A stretch of 64,000 bases of DNA from Chrysoperla carnea (Eukaryota > Arthropoda > Insecta > Neuroptera > Chrysopidae), in the NCBI RefSeq assembly GCF_905475395.1, contig NC_058338.1, positions 43,373,935 to 43,437,934 on the forward strand. The letters are read 5' to 3'. Position 1 is the stretch's first letter. Every line of letters begins with the position of its first letter. The translations under genes were made by a program, and so were the position numbers. The notes under the pieces were generated by a model. The model had not been told where the DNA came from, searched no databases, and was given only the letters and a program-made list of their open reading frames with translations. Positions 13,441 to 26,218 of the stretch are shown in pieces.

Positions 13441-14163
13441 ATATTGGTTGATGTAAATTGTTAAGGTAACGCTTTTATTTTTGTGTGGCGGCATTGAAGC
13501 GAATGCAGTACAAACCGCCTACTTCTGTTGAACAAGACCAAATGTTAAACACATTAATATCGATATTTAATTTTTTTATAAATCGCGCTGAAAATGATTC
13601 TGGTTTTATTTTTCATTATAATAAATACTTTGTGGACAATTTACTATTTGATTGATCCTTGTCATTATATCTATGTGATAACGTAAATCTCTTTTGTATA
13701 AATTTGTTTTTTATGGACTTAATTATTTATTTTTAATGAAAATTACAACATAATATTCAATCATTGTCATTGAATAAACATAGGGTACCAACGCAGGTAC
13801 ATTAATATTTAATTAAAACAAATTGTAATTATGAACTCTTTTACCGTCATAAAAATATGATAAAAGTAATCCTAATTACATAAAAATGCTATTTTTTTAA
13901 TGATAAAATAAAATTCCACGAGCCAAAAAATTTGGTCCACATACGCTTTAATTTCAACTTTTGTTCTCTTTTAGCATATTAGTGGTATTTGTGTCCCTTA
14001 CCCGAGAGTACCTGCCAACATACAGTATTGCTTATTAGGTAATCTTAACCTACTGCGGCACGCAAAATAACTCCACAAAAAAAAGTTTTGAACTGCAGAC
14101 TAATTATAATGTCTGGGTTAATGTGATTTTAATAATACCTAACATTAAATTGTATAATATAAA

Positions 14164-14699
14164 AGTGAAAACAAACAATTGACTGAGTTAGCTGTTGAAA
14201 TACCATATATAGACAATGTTGATTACTCTTTCACATTACACATATATACATGTCACACAACTGATATTCCCATATAGTACATACTATACAATTTGCGCAT
14301 AATTTGCGCTCTCACGGGTAAACAGTGATGTCTACGAAAAAATGTTTCAAACAAAAGTTGTTTATTTTTTATAAGGAACATTTTTTACATTTAAATTTTT
14401 GTTCTATCTCTAACGGTTTACAAGAAGACCCAATTGACCTATGTTGCTCATTTACGAACTCGAACTCACTTTTTACGTCCTAAGCTCGCTATAAAAATTT
14501 CAGCTTGATATTTTTTTTCGTTTTTGAGTAATCGTGATGACAGACGACAGACAGACAGACAGACAACCGGAAATGGACTAATTAGGTGATTTTATGAACA
14601 CCTATACCAAAATTTTGTTCATAGTAACAATATTTTAAAGCGTTACAAACTTGGGACTAAACTTAGTATACCTTAGTATATTTAATATACATGGTATAA
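14164..14699 (-). repeat. Dispersed repeat family A, copy 1 (full length)
   Basis: Read on the minus strand it begins TATACCATGTATATTAAATA, then contains the family landmarks: CCATTTCCGGTTGTCTGTCTG, a GAGATATCAAGCTGAAA-like block, GGTCAATTGGGTCTT, TAAACCGTTAGAGATAGAAC, and the end CAATTGTTTGTTTTCACTT. About 535 bp with no open frame. The superfamily is unknown to me; the hairpin-like 5' end and lack of a poly(A) tail argue against a LINE. Confidence 0.8.
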
Positions 14700-15132
14700 A
14701 AATACTATTATTATAAAGAAGAATTGTTATAACTTTTAAACGAAAAAGCTATATAAAATTTACAATAAAATCGAAAATTTATTAAATTTGAAAATTTTCT
14801 ATTATTTACTCGTAATGATTGAGAATTAATAATTATATCGAAAACTTAATTTAAAACTAAGAACATAAAATTATGTTGTTTTAGTACCTTGATAATCGGC
14901 AAAATCCGTCATTGAGCATGCTTCTGAAGTGTAGGTTGCCGGTGGGCTACCCGGTAGGATATTGTTTAAACTAATTTTATTTAACAAAGAAAGAGAAAAT
15001 GTTCTAAGACATTTTTCTCCTGTTTTGGAGTAAAAAATTCGAAAAATTTGAAAAAACGCGATTTTTACCTAAAAATGAAAAATTTTCATTCCTAAAAAAA
15101 GTGTATGAAAAAAAAATAGATTTTTAATATAC

Positions 15133-15300
15133 AGGGCGTCTAGCTAAGTTGGCTACATATGGAAAAACTTTTATTATTTATTTTTTATAAAAAAACTCTT
15201 TCTTTCAAAATTATTAACATTCAGTCATTCACTTTTGACATCGAATATACAGGGTGCCACAAATTGGGAAAGTTCATCTTATCTGTCTCAAAAATGTTAA
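15133..15300. repeat. Partial copy of the 41.4-kb inverted-repeat family
   Basis: ACAGGGCGTCTAGCTAAGTTGGCTACATATGG with about 130 bp following matches the left arm of the element at 41415-42289, including the ATTAACATTCA and TTTTGACATCGAATAT stretches and the phrase CACAAATTGGGAAAGTTC. Only one arm is present here, so this is a fragment or solo arm. Confidence 0.65.
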
Positions 15301-18300
15301 AAATTGTATAAAAGTATGTGTATTTTACAAATGAAAATCCTAATTAATTACAAAAGGCTATTTATTTTAGTCACTTTTTACCGGGTAACTTAATTTGTTT
15401 AGTAGATATTTTGAGAAAGGTCACTTTTGCCGGTCATCGTTTTATAACTGGCGGAATATTAAATTTATAGCCTAATTAAATAACATAAGATACAGTTTTA
15501 GAAAACTAATGTTACGTTATTTAATAAAACAATATATCTATCATATATATGATTAACAACATAAGTTACCTTTTTATATGCATAACATTCTGATTTGTAT
15601 AATGTATGTAGACTCGTCTTTTTACAAGCTTTTATTTAGTTTCACCTGCCCAGTTGTCTGTCTGTAATCAAATCTTACAAGTCAAATTTGATCCACTTCC
15701 CAGTTTCCGATTGGGCTGAAATTTTGCATGCACATTTATTTTGGATGACAATGCATGGTAAGGTTGTGGCGTCCTGATTTTCCCATCGCTTCTACCATAT
15801 TGGATATATATATACATTTTAGTCTTTTAATAAAAAATACTTTTTAAGGGACAAGCTTTTATTGTACTAAAGAGTAGAAAATAATTGTATCTATGAGTCA
15901 CTCATACCCGACTAATTGTAAAAGCTTGAGGCGCTTAATATCAAGAATGAACCGAAAAATAATTAGGCATGTGGACTAGATGAGGCGTTCCGATTCATTT
16001 CGATATAAGAGAGCTAAAAACTTCAGATTCTAATCAACTCCTCTATAGTCGACAATTTCTATAGCGTATATTTATTCGCTATACGGTTTATTTTTTCCGA
16101 TTACCCTCTATTCACCACTACCCAATTTGTTGACATAATTGTTGTATATTATACGTGTCCACTGCTATGCTACAAATATAAAAAATAAATTGTATATTGA
16201 ATTTATATTTTTATTATTATTTTTTTAATACAAGATTTACCTCTTAATTAAATATCCATAACATTTGTTTAATTAATAATAAAAACAGATTAATGTATTT
16301 TACATGTAGGGCTGAAATAAAAGTTTGAAAAAGTTAATATTCTCGTAAATAATATTTAAATAAATCTTTTCGAAGGAGTATATTTACTTTATGCTTTTCT
16401 AAAACTGTTAATATTATTTAAGTATTATTTATTTATGACCATCGATATATATTCTCTAAACACGTGCAAAAACCTAAAGTAAACACTTACACTAACAGGC
16501 GCAATACAGACTACGAAACCTACGTCGATACCTACAAAATTTATTATCAGTAAGGGTTCTAGTATCTCCAACCTCAAAGAAAGTGGACCAGTTAGTGGAA
16601 ACCCTCACTATGGCACGCAATAGAGCTTCGTACCCAATAGAATTAGCTAAGGCGTGATTATTCAATGTGGCAAAAAGAACCAATGAGTGGAATGCTTATA
16701 AGACTAACTTCAACATTTCCAAAAATCATTAAAGCTTGTAAAAAGATACTCTTAGTCAGCTATCTGTGAGAAAATAGAGGCGATTCTCTGCACGAAAAAT
16801 TCCCTCCAACTGTACCAGGATGTCCCTATTACAGGTCATGGCCTGAATCAAGCTTGGATTATCTAGAGCTTCTGGTCAATAACTATTTCCTTGCTCAAGA
16901 GCAGCGGGAATATAATGGTTACAGCTAATAGTTACAGAGGCTACAGCTAGTTTGTATAATTTCGCCCAAGCGATGATGAAAAATTCGAATGGGCTATCTT
17001 TCGGTTGAAGCTATACAAAACGCCAGGATCATATATTTGTAGCTTTACATATACTATATGACTAGGAAAATAGCTTTCTATGAAACATTTTCAAACAGCC
17101 ACCAAAATGATTTTTTTCAAATCGCCCCCAATCAGAACGATCTGAAAAATATTTAAGGGACGTTTGATAAAGTTACTATGAAATCCATTTTCCTAGTCAT
17201 ATACTAAAACTATAATATATTAGTAGCTTTGATCACCCGTAGCTCGAAAACTACGCTATTTATGTGGCCGTGAGAGCTTTTGATCAGAATGGTCCAAAGA
17301 ACATTTTAGGATGGCTTAGAAAAAGTTTCACAGAAAGCCATTTTTCTATCTAATCTTGCGGGGTACTTTGTCGTATTATAGATCAGAAGCAGTAAAATTA
17401 ATATTTTTGCTACGGGACAGCAAATAGTTTCTACATCGTCATAGCTTTTTTTTTCAACAATTAATTTGATCATGTGGAATTCATCTATCGATAAATATAA
17501 TAGATTTCTTTGATAGGTCACTTAAGACAACCAGTGATCATTTTACCTTATTAGATGATGATTTTACACCACTTTCACCTTATTGGTGGTAAGGTACTAA
17601 GCCAACATCGAAGAAGTACCTATTTGATAACTCGAAAATAGAATTCGTATGTCGCTGAAAATGCATTTTTTGCTATGATGATAAAAAAGAATACAATAGA
17701 AAAGTTTTATGTATAAAATAACAATTGTTAGTCCCTTGTCCCTTAGTTATCTTGATATTAAACATAAATCATTCATATTATGTCATTGTATTGACTTTAC
17801 AGTCGTACGTCTGTTATTCGAATTCCTTAGTATTAAAAAGTTACACTATCAAAGCTCTGCCCTCAAAGAATGTGAAAATTTAAAATGGCGTCCGGAAAAG
17901 TTCTATTCAAAAATACACATGTCGCAACTTCAAAATAATAGAATAAAAAGTTGATGGAAATTTTCTGCTAACCACGGGTTTTCGAGGTCGCTATTTTCTA
18001 TTTTGTATTTTGTAACCATTTTCGTGGGCTTAACGGGAGTTTACAATGACTGCGAAGTCGTGGGGCAAAATCTAAAACTATGTCTTTTTGTTTTGCTAAA
18101 TAAAATTACGAACAAAATAAGTCGTGTTACATCTTTATCAGACTGTTCTCAAAAAATTAGATTTAAAAACTCGAGCGATTCTAGAAATCTTTCGAATTTT
18201 CCTAGTTTGCTAATGTTTTTTATGGTTGTAAAAACTACTTTCACGGTTTTTGCAATAACTTCAGCAATAGGTTAAGGTTTTTGTCCCTTTATGATTTAAT

Positions 18301-19599
18301 AAATATGAAACCTCTAAAATTATCAGTGTTTCTCTACTATATTATGCATGTATTATACATATAAACCTTCCTCATGAATCACTCTATAAAAAAAAAACCG
18401 CGTCAAATTCGTTTAGTTTTAAAGATCTAAGTTTAAAAAAGAGGCCGACAGATTGCAGGAAGTGACTTTGTTTTATACGATGTAGTGATATATCGAAGTT
18501 TGACTGTATAAGCCTGTATAATTGTCTTGAAATTAAACGAGATTTATATCACATATGTATGCACCCTACGTGTAAACATGACGAAGCACTTGATGACTAC
18601 AGCGATGAAAAACTCGAAGTTTTAATATAAACAACTTATAAGTAAAATTTGTTATTCTTTTGATATATAAATGGGGAATGTTTGAAAGAAAAAATGTGCA
18701 ATCGTTGGAATATTATACAGATACAACAAAGCAACCATACGAATAGTAATTCAAACGTATTAAGAGATATAATTTTAATTTATGCATATCGTAGCTTTCT
18801 GTATCTAGATAGTTCCATAATAACTTATGGGCTTGAGTATTATGTAATGCTATGAGATTCATTATCTAGGTATTAACTTATTACGTTCAATAACTAGCTA
18901 TTAATTAACACATCTGATTGGCAACAAATCTATTTAATTTATAATTATTTTGGTTGAATGTGTAATAATGAGCCTGTCCACTAATTTTTTTTTATAATAA
19001 TTTACAAAATAATATAATAATTTTGTATATTTATTGAAATAAAGCAAAAAGTACAGGCAGCAGGCACAGAGAAGTTTTGACAACGCTCATGGGCGCCGCT
19101 AGGATTACATTCATGAGGGTGTATCTGCATCTACACTTGAGTTGGTAAAACAATCGACTTTATTCGTTTACTTTTGATACTCCAAAATGGTTAAACTTGA
19201 ACTTTCGAAAGCTTTTCAAACTATTTTTAGGTAGACGCAAGTAAGACGGTGCATAGTGATATGCAAACGAAATACAAATTCGAATTAAGAATTCATAACA
19301 CCGGGGTGGAACAAGGGAACCAATATGTATACTTTGTGTGACCCTCATAAAAGTAGCCTTTAATAAATTCATGTCGTTACTAGCAAACAAAAACATTTCT
19401 AAAAGAACAAAGACTTGGATGCTAAAGTGTTATTTGTGGCCTGTTTTTTTGTTTTCGAATTTTGGACTGTGACAAAAAGAACCGAAAAACTTCTAGAAGC
19501 AGCGGGGGTGTGGTTATATTGGCGAATTGAGAGTTTTTACTGTACTTTTAATTAATGGTGAGACATGAATTTTTTCGTATGGGACTGAGGTGGAAAAGA

Positions 19600-19921
19600 G
19601 GAGAGATTGCAAGTGCACCCCCTTCTACCCCTCCTCTAATTATCTTTTTACTATCTTAAACTAAATAAAAGGGCATTGAAGAAAATTAAGACGTGCAGAA
19701 ATTAATAGAGAAATTTACGCCCTTTCATATGAGGTGTAACAAGGTAGGTGGTGCTATTTGAAATTATTTTGGGTGACTAGGAGTGAAGGGGTGAAACAAA
19801 AATTTTTCTAGGTCCCATTTTTGAGCCTCGATATCTAAATGGATGTGTTTTCACTCAAAATAATAATCACATCAGGTTAAGAGTTATTAAGGGTGGATAT
19901 ACTTTTGAAATGAACACACTG
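19600..19921. repeat. Half copy of the TA-flanked foldback family
   Basis: The right end GTATATCC-type TIR (inverse of CAGTGTGTTCATTTCAAAAG) stops at 19921 and is followed by TATA. The 300 bp before it match one arm of the complete element at 20659-21378, including CATATGAGGTGTAACAAGG and CTCGATATCTAAATGG. The left arm is missing or diverged. Confidence 0.65.
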
Positions 19922-20658
19922 TATATATGTAAAGTTCAGGTCAATGGGGGAAAGAGAAGCTGCGCTTGACTGCCCTCATAGTTATTTCCATGTTTGTGGC
20001 TAGGACGTAACCAACTTTTACCAAATGGGAGTAAACATGAAATTTTTTATCTAGAGGAGTAAATAAATTCAACAATCTTTTGGTATAAACACATACTAGC
20101 CAACTAAATAACTGACAATTTTTTAGGTCAATGTAAGGGGGGAGGTCAGGGTATATAGGTTACCCTACAACTCTAAACAGCTACTACTTAACTTCTTCAA
20201 ATATGACTATCGATTTGTCTTTTTAAGTTCTAATTTTTGTTTCGTATATGCCCATGATCAGAAAAACTCTCTCATTTTTTATATAAATAACGGAGAACTT
20301 TAGATTTTTATTTTTAAGCTAGCGAAAATTAAAAAAAAAATCTAGAGCGTTATTGGTCGACTTATTTGTTCTAAAGTTATATCTGTTGTTTTGTTTCCAC
20401 TTGAAATACTTTTGGTAATTAATATTCCAAATTAACCTAAAAATTCGACAATGATATAATAATGGAAATTTTATAATTTACGGAAAAATTATTTTAAACT
20501 GCACATCGCCTTTTAACAATAATTTACGTACATTTACGTTACACCTATCATTTCTGTGAAAAACATACATATTCAAAACAAAAGTAAAATTATATGCATG
20601 TTAACTAACGTACGCAAAAACATACATATCATTTAAACAGCTATAATATCATAATATA

Positions 20659-21378
20659 CAGTATGTTCATTTCAAAAGTATCCACTCTTAATAACTCTTG
20701 ACTTGATGTGATTATTGTTCTGAGTGAAAACACGCCTATTTAGATATCGATGGGAAAGTTCTAAAATGGTACCTAGAAAATTTTAGGTTTCATCCCTTTA
20801 CCACCACCCACCCCAACTTTGAAATTTCAAATGACACCCTCTGCTTTCTGATAACTCATTTAAAAGAGCATATAATTCTCTCTCCAAACATGCCAAAAAA
20901 ATATATTTCATAGATTGGTTCCTATGATAGACTAGGATCTTCCATCTCCTGTGTGTTGTCTATAATTTCATCAGCACTCCCTACCTTGTCATACCTCATT
21001 TGATAGGGCGTACAATTCTCTGTTCAATCATGATGAAATCGATCAATTAGTTCTTAAGATAAAATACCCAAAAGATGGAATTCATACCTTTATCATCAGT
21101 GTTATCTGAAGAACCAATCAATCGATTTCATGTCTTTATCATGGTTGAGAAGAGAATTGTATTCCCTTTCAAATGAGGTGTCACGCGGAAGGGGGTGCAT
21201 TTGAAATTGCAAAGTTGGGTTGAGTGGGGGTGAAGAGATGAAACCTAGAATTTTCTATGTACCATTTTTGAACTTCTCCCTCGATATCTAAATCGACATA
21301 TTTTCACTCAAAACAATAATCACATCAGGTTAATAGTTATTAAAGTTAAGGTTGGATACTTTTGAAATGAACACACTG
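20659..21378. mobile_element. 720-bp foldback MITE flanked by TA
   Basis: The left end CAGTATGTTCATTTCAAAAG is inverted at the right end (CTTTTGAAATGAACACACTG), with homology continuing for well over 100 bp into each arm. The dinucleotide TA flanks both sides, the target duplication used by Tc1/mariner-type elements. There is no transposase frame. A short relic of the same family (ATCCACCCTTAATAACTCTT) lies at about 61390. Confidence 0.8.
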
Positions 21379-21734
21379 TATTGTACCTATACAGGATGGT
21401 CCAAGTTATTAGAACAGAACTCCTTCAAGCTAAGTTATCCTGGTAAAAAATGACAATTTCTCAATACACATATAGACAAGAAAGCGTCGGCACACATAGC
21501 AAAATTTTTTTTAAGCAATTACTTCGACAATAATTACAAAAATTTTTATTTTCCAAAATTTTAACACCATGTGTGTAGATACTTTCCCGGTTATAAGTTT
21601 GAGAAATTGTCATTATTTTAACGTTCTCTAACATTTGATAAAGTTCTGCGTTATAAATTGGATCACTCTGTATATACGAGAGACTGTAGTACCGGGGATC
21701 AAAATTTACTTTTTTTTAAACCTTTTTGCAAAAT

Positions 21735-21940
21735 ATAACAATGAAAATTGTCTCTCCTTATACAGTCGTAGAGCTACTGGGTTGTACAATATAGTCCTTT
21801 TAAATACAGTTACAAATATAGAAAAAAGTTAAGTTTTGTAATCCCATCAATGCCCCGGTTTCCTAATTGTTGCTTCGGTCCTGGATCCCAGTAGCTTTAC
21901 GGGTATATAAAGAGAGACAATTTTCATTGATATATTTTGA
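21735..21940. repeat. Imperfect inverted repeat
   Basis: About 50 bp at 21738-21787 (CAATGAAAATTGTCTCTCCT onward) recur inverted at about 21885-21935 (AGAGAGACAATTTTCATTG), flanking a short spacer. It is probably another short foldback element; no target duplication was found. Confidence 0.6.
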
Positions 21941-24388
21941 AAAAATGCTTTCTGTAAGCGTAATACTCACAATTAATATATTCTGCGGTGTCACATAATA
22001 TATGTGATTGAAAAATTGAAAATTTACAATTTCTCTTACTAGCATCCTATTCTCCGAGTTTAAAATTAAAATAGAGCAGGGTCTTGATAATTCAAACACA
22101 CGTAATTGAAACTATTCTCTTTTCTTACAAAATAATTCGATATCTTAAGGGTACTTATTTAGCCTAAAAGTTTATGTACAAAAGTAAAATCAAATCAACA
22201 TGCTTAAAAAATGATTCAACGTTTTTGACCGATTTCAAAAAAGGAGAAAAGTTTTATTTTAGTGGTATTATACATTATATAGACTTTTTTATTGTAACAA
22301 ACTCAAACCACCCCAAACTGTCAGTTTTTATACAAGCGTTCTTTGATTTAAGCGTAATTCATGAACTTGAGGGCTTACCCATATTCTGAATCTCATCTGC
22401 ATTACAAACAATAGGAGATAATTTTACTTGGGAAGTTACCAATTTAGTTTGGTTTGATTTTTGAAATTTGCAACGTTTCGTTGACCTTTTATTTTCCAAC
22501 TTCATCAAGCTAGCTACTCCAAAATAAAATCATTTGCATCCTGAAAATCTATACCATTGTTTTCCTTTAAGACTGTCCATATATTTTAAAAAATTATCAG
22601 CGGGGTCCTTACTTTTTTGTTGTTCTAATAAGACGTTTTAATTATCGAATGAAAAAATATTTATGTAGTCGTAAATTCATTGTTTGAAGCCCTTCTGCTA
22701 AAACGATTGAGTGGGTCGTAAAACAAAGCGGTGTAAGATATAGAATTCGCCGAATGAAGACATTAAAGAAATTATATCGAGATTGCAGATAATTTTTTAT
22801 CAATGGAGTCTAAGGACTGTTCCTACTCTTTATTTAGTGCATGTTTTGAAGTTAGTTTTTTATCATATTAGCTTATTCCAAAAAACCAATAAAATATCAT
22901 ATTTGTTTGATATATTTGTTTAAAGCATTTTATTTTTTTGAGTATTAAAAATTTATGTATTTAATCAATTTCGTTTTGTTTCCTTAAGTTGTTTCTAATT
23001 TCCCTTGAGATTAACAAACAAATTATATGTGTGCCTTTATGTGAATTACGTAATTTAGATTTCACATATCTCATCTCATAGTTGATATAAGTATAATATA
23101 GTTGAACTTCGAAAGTCTTTTCATAAGGAAAGCGGTGGAACTGCACTGATAGAGTTAGAGTGAGGTTCGCCATGAGAGTATACAAGCCAATCCATATAAG
23201 TAGGTATAATACTTCAGACTACAGAGTATTTTTTTCTGAATTAAATTACAGGTGTTATTTTTTTTATTTAAATAGGTTCAGTATCCCGTACTGAATGTAA
23301 ATGGACAAAATCCTTACAAAAATAGCCGGGGGAAGTGCCTCCATTTTAAGGAAAATCGTTTTGGGCTATATCTTCATAGCCGTGCACTTTAGACTAAAAA
23401 TGGTAATTTCATTTTTTAAATGGTTGGTTTTAATTTTAGACAATTAAATTACCTGCCTTTTTTGTTAATTTTTTTTTTTGTATCACTTACCGTTTATGAC
23501 TTATATCTCTTCTAACATTTCTTTAAGCAATAAAATGCTAATAACTTAACTTTTTAATCTATCCATTTTCTAAAAGTGGAGGTTTCTGTGAACATGATAA
23601 CTCAAAAAATAAAAGACATATATGTATTATCCTAATTTATCTAGAAAGTTTTCTTTTCCAAAAAATCTCCAATTGTTACACAATCTAGATTTTTGTTCCC
23701 AGCTTTCGAAACTTCTTTATTATATGAATGTTCTCATTTGCATGATGAATATGCATCCAGTAAATAATTTATGCTCGAAATTAAAATTAAATGAAATTTA
23801 TAAAATAAAATAACAGTTAAAAAATTTGCTGCCAGAACACGTAACTTTCATATAGCTACATCAATAACACAATTCTACAGGTGGATGTTGTGCGGCATTC
23901 ATAAAGAACAAAGTAAAATGAATATTTTGTTATTTTTTAAAAATGAAATTAATTTACACGTCGACTACCGGGAATTAACTAGATTAACTGGGATTAACTT
24001 ACATATTTCAAACGTCGAACCTCCACGATGACTAATATAGAAGTCATGATAAATATACGTAATCATTTTATAATATGCCAATAATTATGTGTTTGCTTAT
24101 AATAGTTATGCTCATTATATGCTAATTTTGTTAAAATTAAGAAAAGAAATTTCAATTCGACATGAACAATAATTGAATATCGAATGGGGATTTTTTATAA
24201 GTATATGTGAAATTGAATGCGATGGAACTGAAGTTTACCCTGAAGTCTACCTTGAAGTTTAATTTTGCTATTACCATTGTATATGACTATCATTTTCGTA
24301 TTGGATCAAATATTTTCGTCAGAAAATCTGAAGATCAAAGAGTGTAAATATTATGTACCAATAGTTCAGTCTCTATCGGTTGTAAATA

Positions 24389-24794
24389 CAGTCAAACCTG
24401 GTTATGTGAGAACTGGATAAGTGAGAAAACTCTATAAGTGAGAGTAATAGCCAGGACCCATCGTTTTAAGCTCCCAAAACCTCTATTAGCGAGAAACAGA
24501 AACCTCTGTAAGAGAGAGAGAGTCGTTTTTCCTTCATGGACCTCCGTAAGTGAGACTGCTACTTATCTATACCTCTATAAGCGACAGTCGAGCTTTATTT
24601 ATTTATATTATTTAGGAGGAACTAGAGCTACAATAAAAATACATATTTACTACATTTGTACTTGCTGTGACTTGTTATTGCTGCGTACCTCTATAAGAGA
24701 GAAACGCTACCCATGTACCTGCATTAGCGAGAAACCTCTATAAGCGAGAATGAGATTGTGCTCCCTTGATCTCTCGCTTATCCAGGTTTGACTG
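24389..24794. mobile_element. 406-bp pogo/Tc1-like MITE with TA duplication
   Basis: Ends are CAGTCAAACCTGGTTATGTG and the inverse of CAGTCAAACCTGGATAAGCG, flanked by TA at 24387-24388 and 24795-24796. The CAGTnnAACCT-type TIR and TA site are typical of pogo/Tigger-like elements. The inside repeats CCTCTATAAGCGAGAA many times in diverged form, making a short-period internal repeat. The 101-residue open frame across it is incidental. Confidence 0.85.
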
Positions 24795-25208
24795 TAATTC
24801 CATTATGTTGAGTACATTAACGAAAATGGAAGAAGGGTGACCCAAAAGTTTGTGACACTCGATTCTTTTATTCATTCATTCGATAGGGGGTTGTTTGAAG
24901 AGTCTAAAAGACTTTGGAGACTCTTGGAAAATAACTTTTTTTGTGTTTTGACCCATATTTTGCGTTCTATTTAATTTGATAATTTTGGTGTCGTTACAAA
25001 AATAAACTTAAGAAAAACTTTTTGACTTTGAACACGAATCACTTTTTTCTATAAATCGTAGAGCGTGTACTTTGGCATAAATTCTTTTCAATCTTCTCAA
25101 AATGTTGCACAAGACCACTATAATTGAAGCTACGTGCAAATTTTCAATTCCCTACCGTTTATAGTTATGGAGAAAAGAGACACCAAATTTTTGTTCTAAG
25201 TTGCTCCT

Positions 25209-25336
25209 GACAAGTAAACAGTAAAGTTTACGAAAAAATTTTTCAAATAAAAGTTGCTAATTTTTTTTTTAAGAAATAATTTTTACATCTTTTACATTTA
25301 AACTTTTGTTCTATTTCTAACGGTTTACAAGATGCA
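25209..25336 (-). repeat. Dispersed repeat family A, copy 6 (fragment)
   Basis: Contains the diverged inverse of the TAAACCGTTAGAGATAGAAC block, the ACATTTAAA spacer and the block ending GTAAACTTTACTGTTTAC. Only about 130 bp of the roughly 540-bp family is present. Confidence 0.6.
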
Positions 25337-25613
25337 TCATTTTTCATCTGATTGAATCAGCAAAAAAAACTTTAGTTTAAATTTGGCATATCTCGGTCAA
25401 TTTTGAAGATAGAAAGTCGCAAAAAAAAACGAAAATGTGCACAATTAAATCAGCTTGAACTTTTTTTTATTTGATACATAGTTTTTAGTAATTTGCAGTT
25501 TTTTAAATTTTCTCCCTGCTCATATCAGCTGGGAGTGGGTAGGACACCTAAATTTTGGTAAGATTCGGCAGATATTCATTTTTAGTGCCAAGTTAACGTT
25601 AATGTTTATAAAC

Positions 25614-25665
25614 TGGTACGTATTTTGCCGCCAAACCGCCTGTGGTACGTATTTTGCCGCCAAAC
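25614..25665. repeat. Direct repeat upstream of AST-CC
   Basis: The 23-bp sequence beginning TGGTACGTATTTTGCCGCCA occurs twice, at 25614-25636 and 25643-25665, separated by CGCCTG. It lies about 350 bp upstream of the AST-CC TATA box and stands out as GC-richer than its surroundings. It could be a paired regulatory site, but nothing beyond position supports that. Confidence 0.75.
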
Positions 25666-25997
25666 TGTCATGTCTTGTCTAACTTTACCTGTACTAAAAT
25701 GTGATGCTAGAAAAAACTTAAATAATATTGATGTCTGACGTTTCCTTTACGTAAAAATTCAATCAATTGTTGCAATTGAAACAATATATAGAAGTCATAA
25801 CAATTTAAAAAACTAACAGCTAAAGATTACATAATTAGATATTATGTTTCATTTATCGTAATACCATTGTAAACACATTGTTATACCTTTATAACAAAGT
25901 GAAAACATGCGCAAGCTCCGCCTCCAAAATGTGCGCCCTTTCGTTAAATGTACAAGCAAATTCATTTGGAAAAGCATGAACTAACAAAGATAAATAC

Positions 25998-26005
25998 TAT
26001 ATAAA
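25998..26005 (+). promoter_or_regulatory. TATA box of the AST-CC gene
   Basis: TATATAAA lies 221 bp before the AST-CC start codon, in the context ATACTATATAAACGCC. A start site about 25-30 bp downstream would give a 5' UTR near 190 bp, normal for an insect neuropeptide gene. This is inferred from the motif and its position only. Confidence 0.55.
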
Positions 26006-26218
26006 CGCCAAACAAACTAATTGTTTGTTTTATTACTACTTCAAATATTGTTCATATAAATCCAATATCAAAATTTGTATTTCGGTTTACTTTTTGGATT
26101 CAATTCTTTTTCCACAAGATTAACATAAAAAAATTGTTAAAAAATAACATTAAAAAAAAATTTGTTGCAAATTTAGTTTGAAACGAATTATAAATTTGCT
26201 TTCGTTATATTCGGCAAG

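Larger units (their letters stand above)
12101..25997. other. Repeat-rich intergenic region between divergent UVRAG and AST-CC
   Basis: About 14 kb with no gene that I can support. It contains a 650-bp foldback (12791-13440), a dispersed-repeat copy (14164-14699), half of a TIR family at about 15133-15300, a TA-foldback with a half copy (19600-21378), and a pogo-like MITE (24389-24794). The stretches between, including 16.5-17.0 kb (scraps resembling decayed coding sequence), 17.2-19.5 kb and 21.9-24.3 kb, are AT-rich and show only short, compositionally random frames. Both promoters should lie within this region. Confidence 0.6.

Noticed and set aside
24438-24743. 101-residue frame and array of CCTCTATAAGCGAGAA-like repeats resembling a CRISPR array
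   Set aside because: The repeats are degenerate, have no uniform spacers and lie between TA-flanked pogo-type TIRs in a eukaryotic genome.
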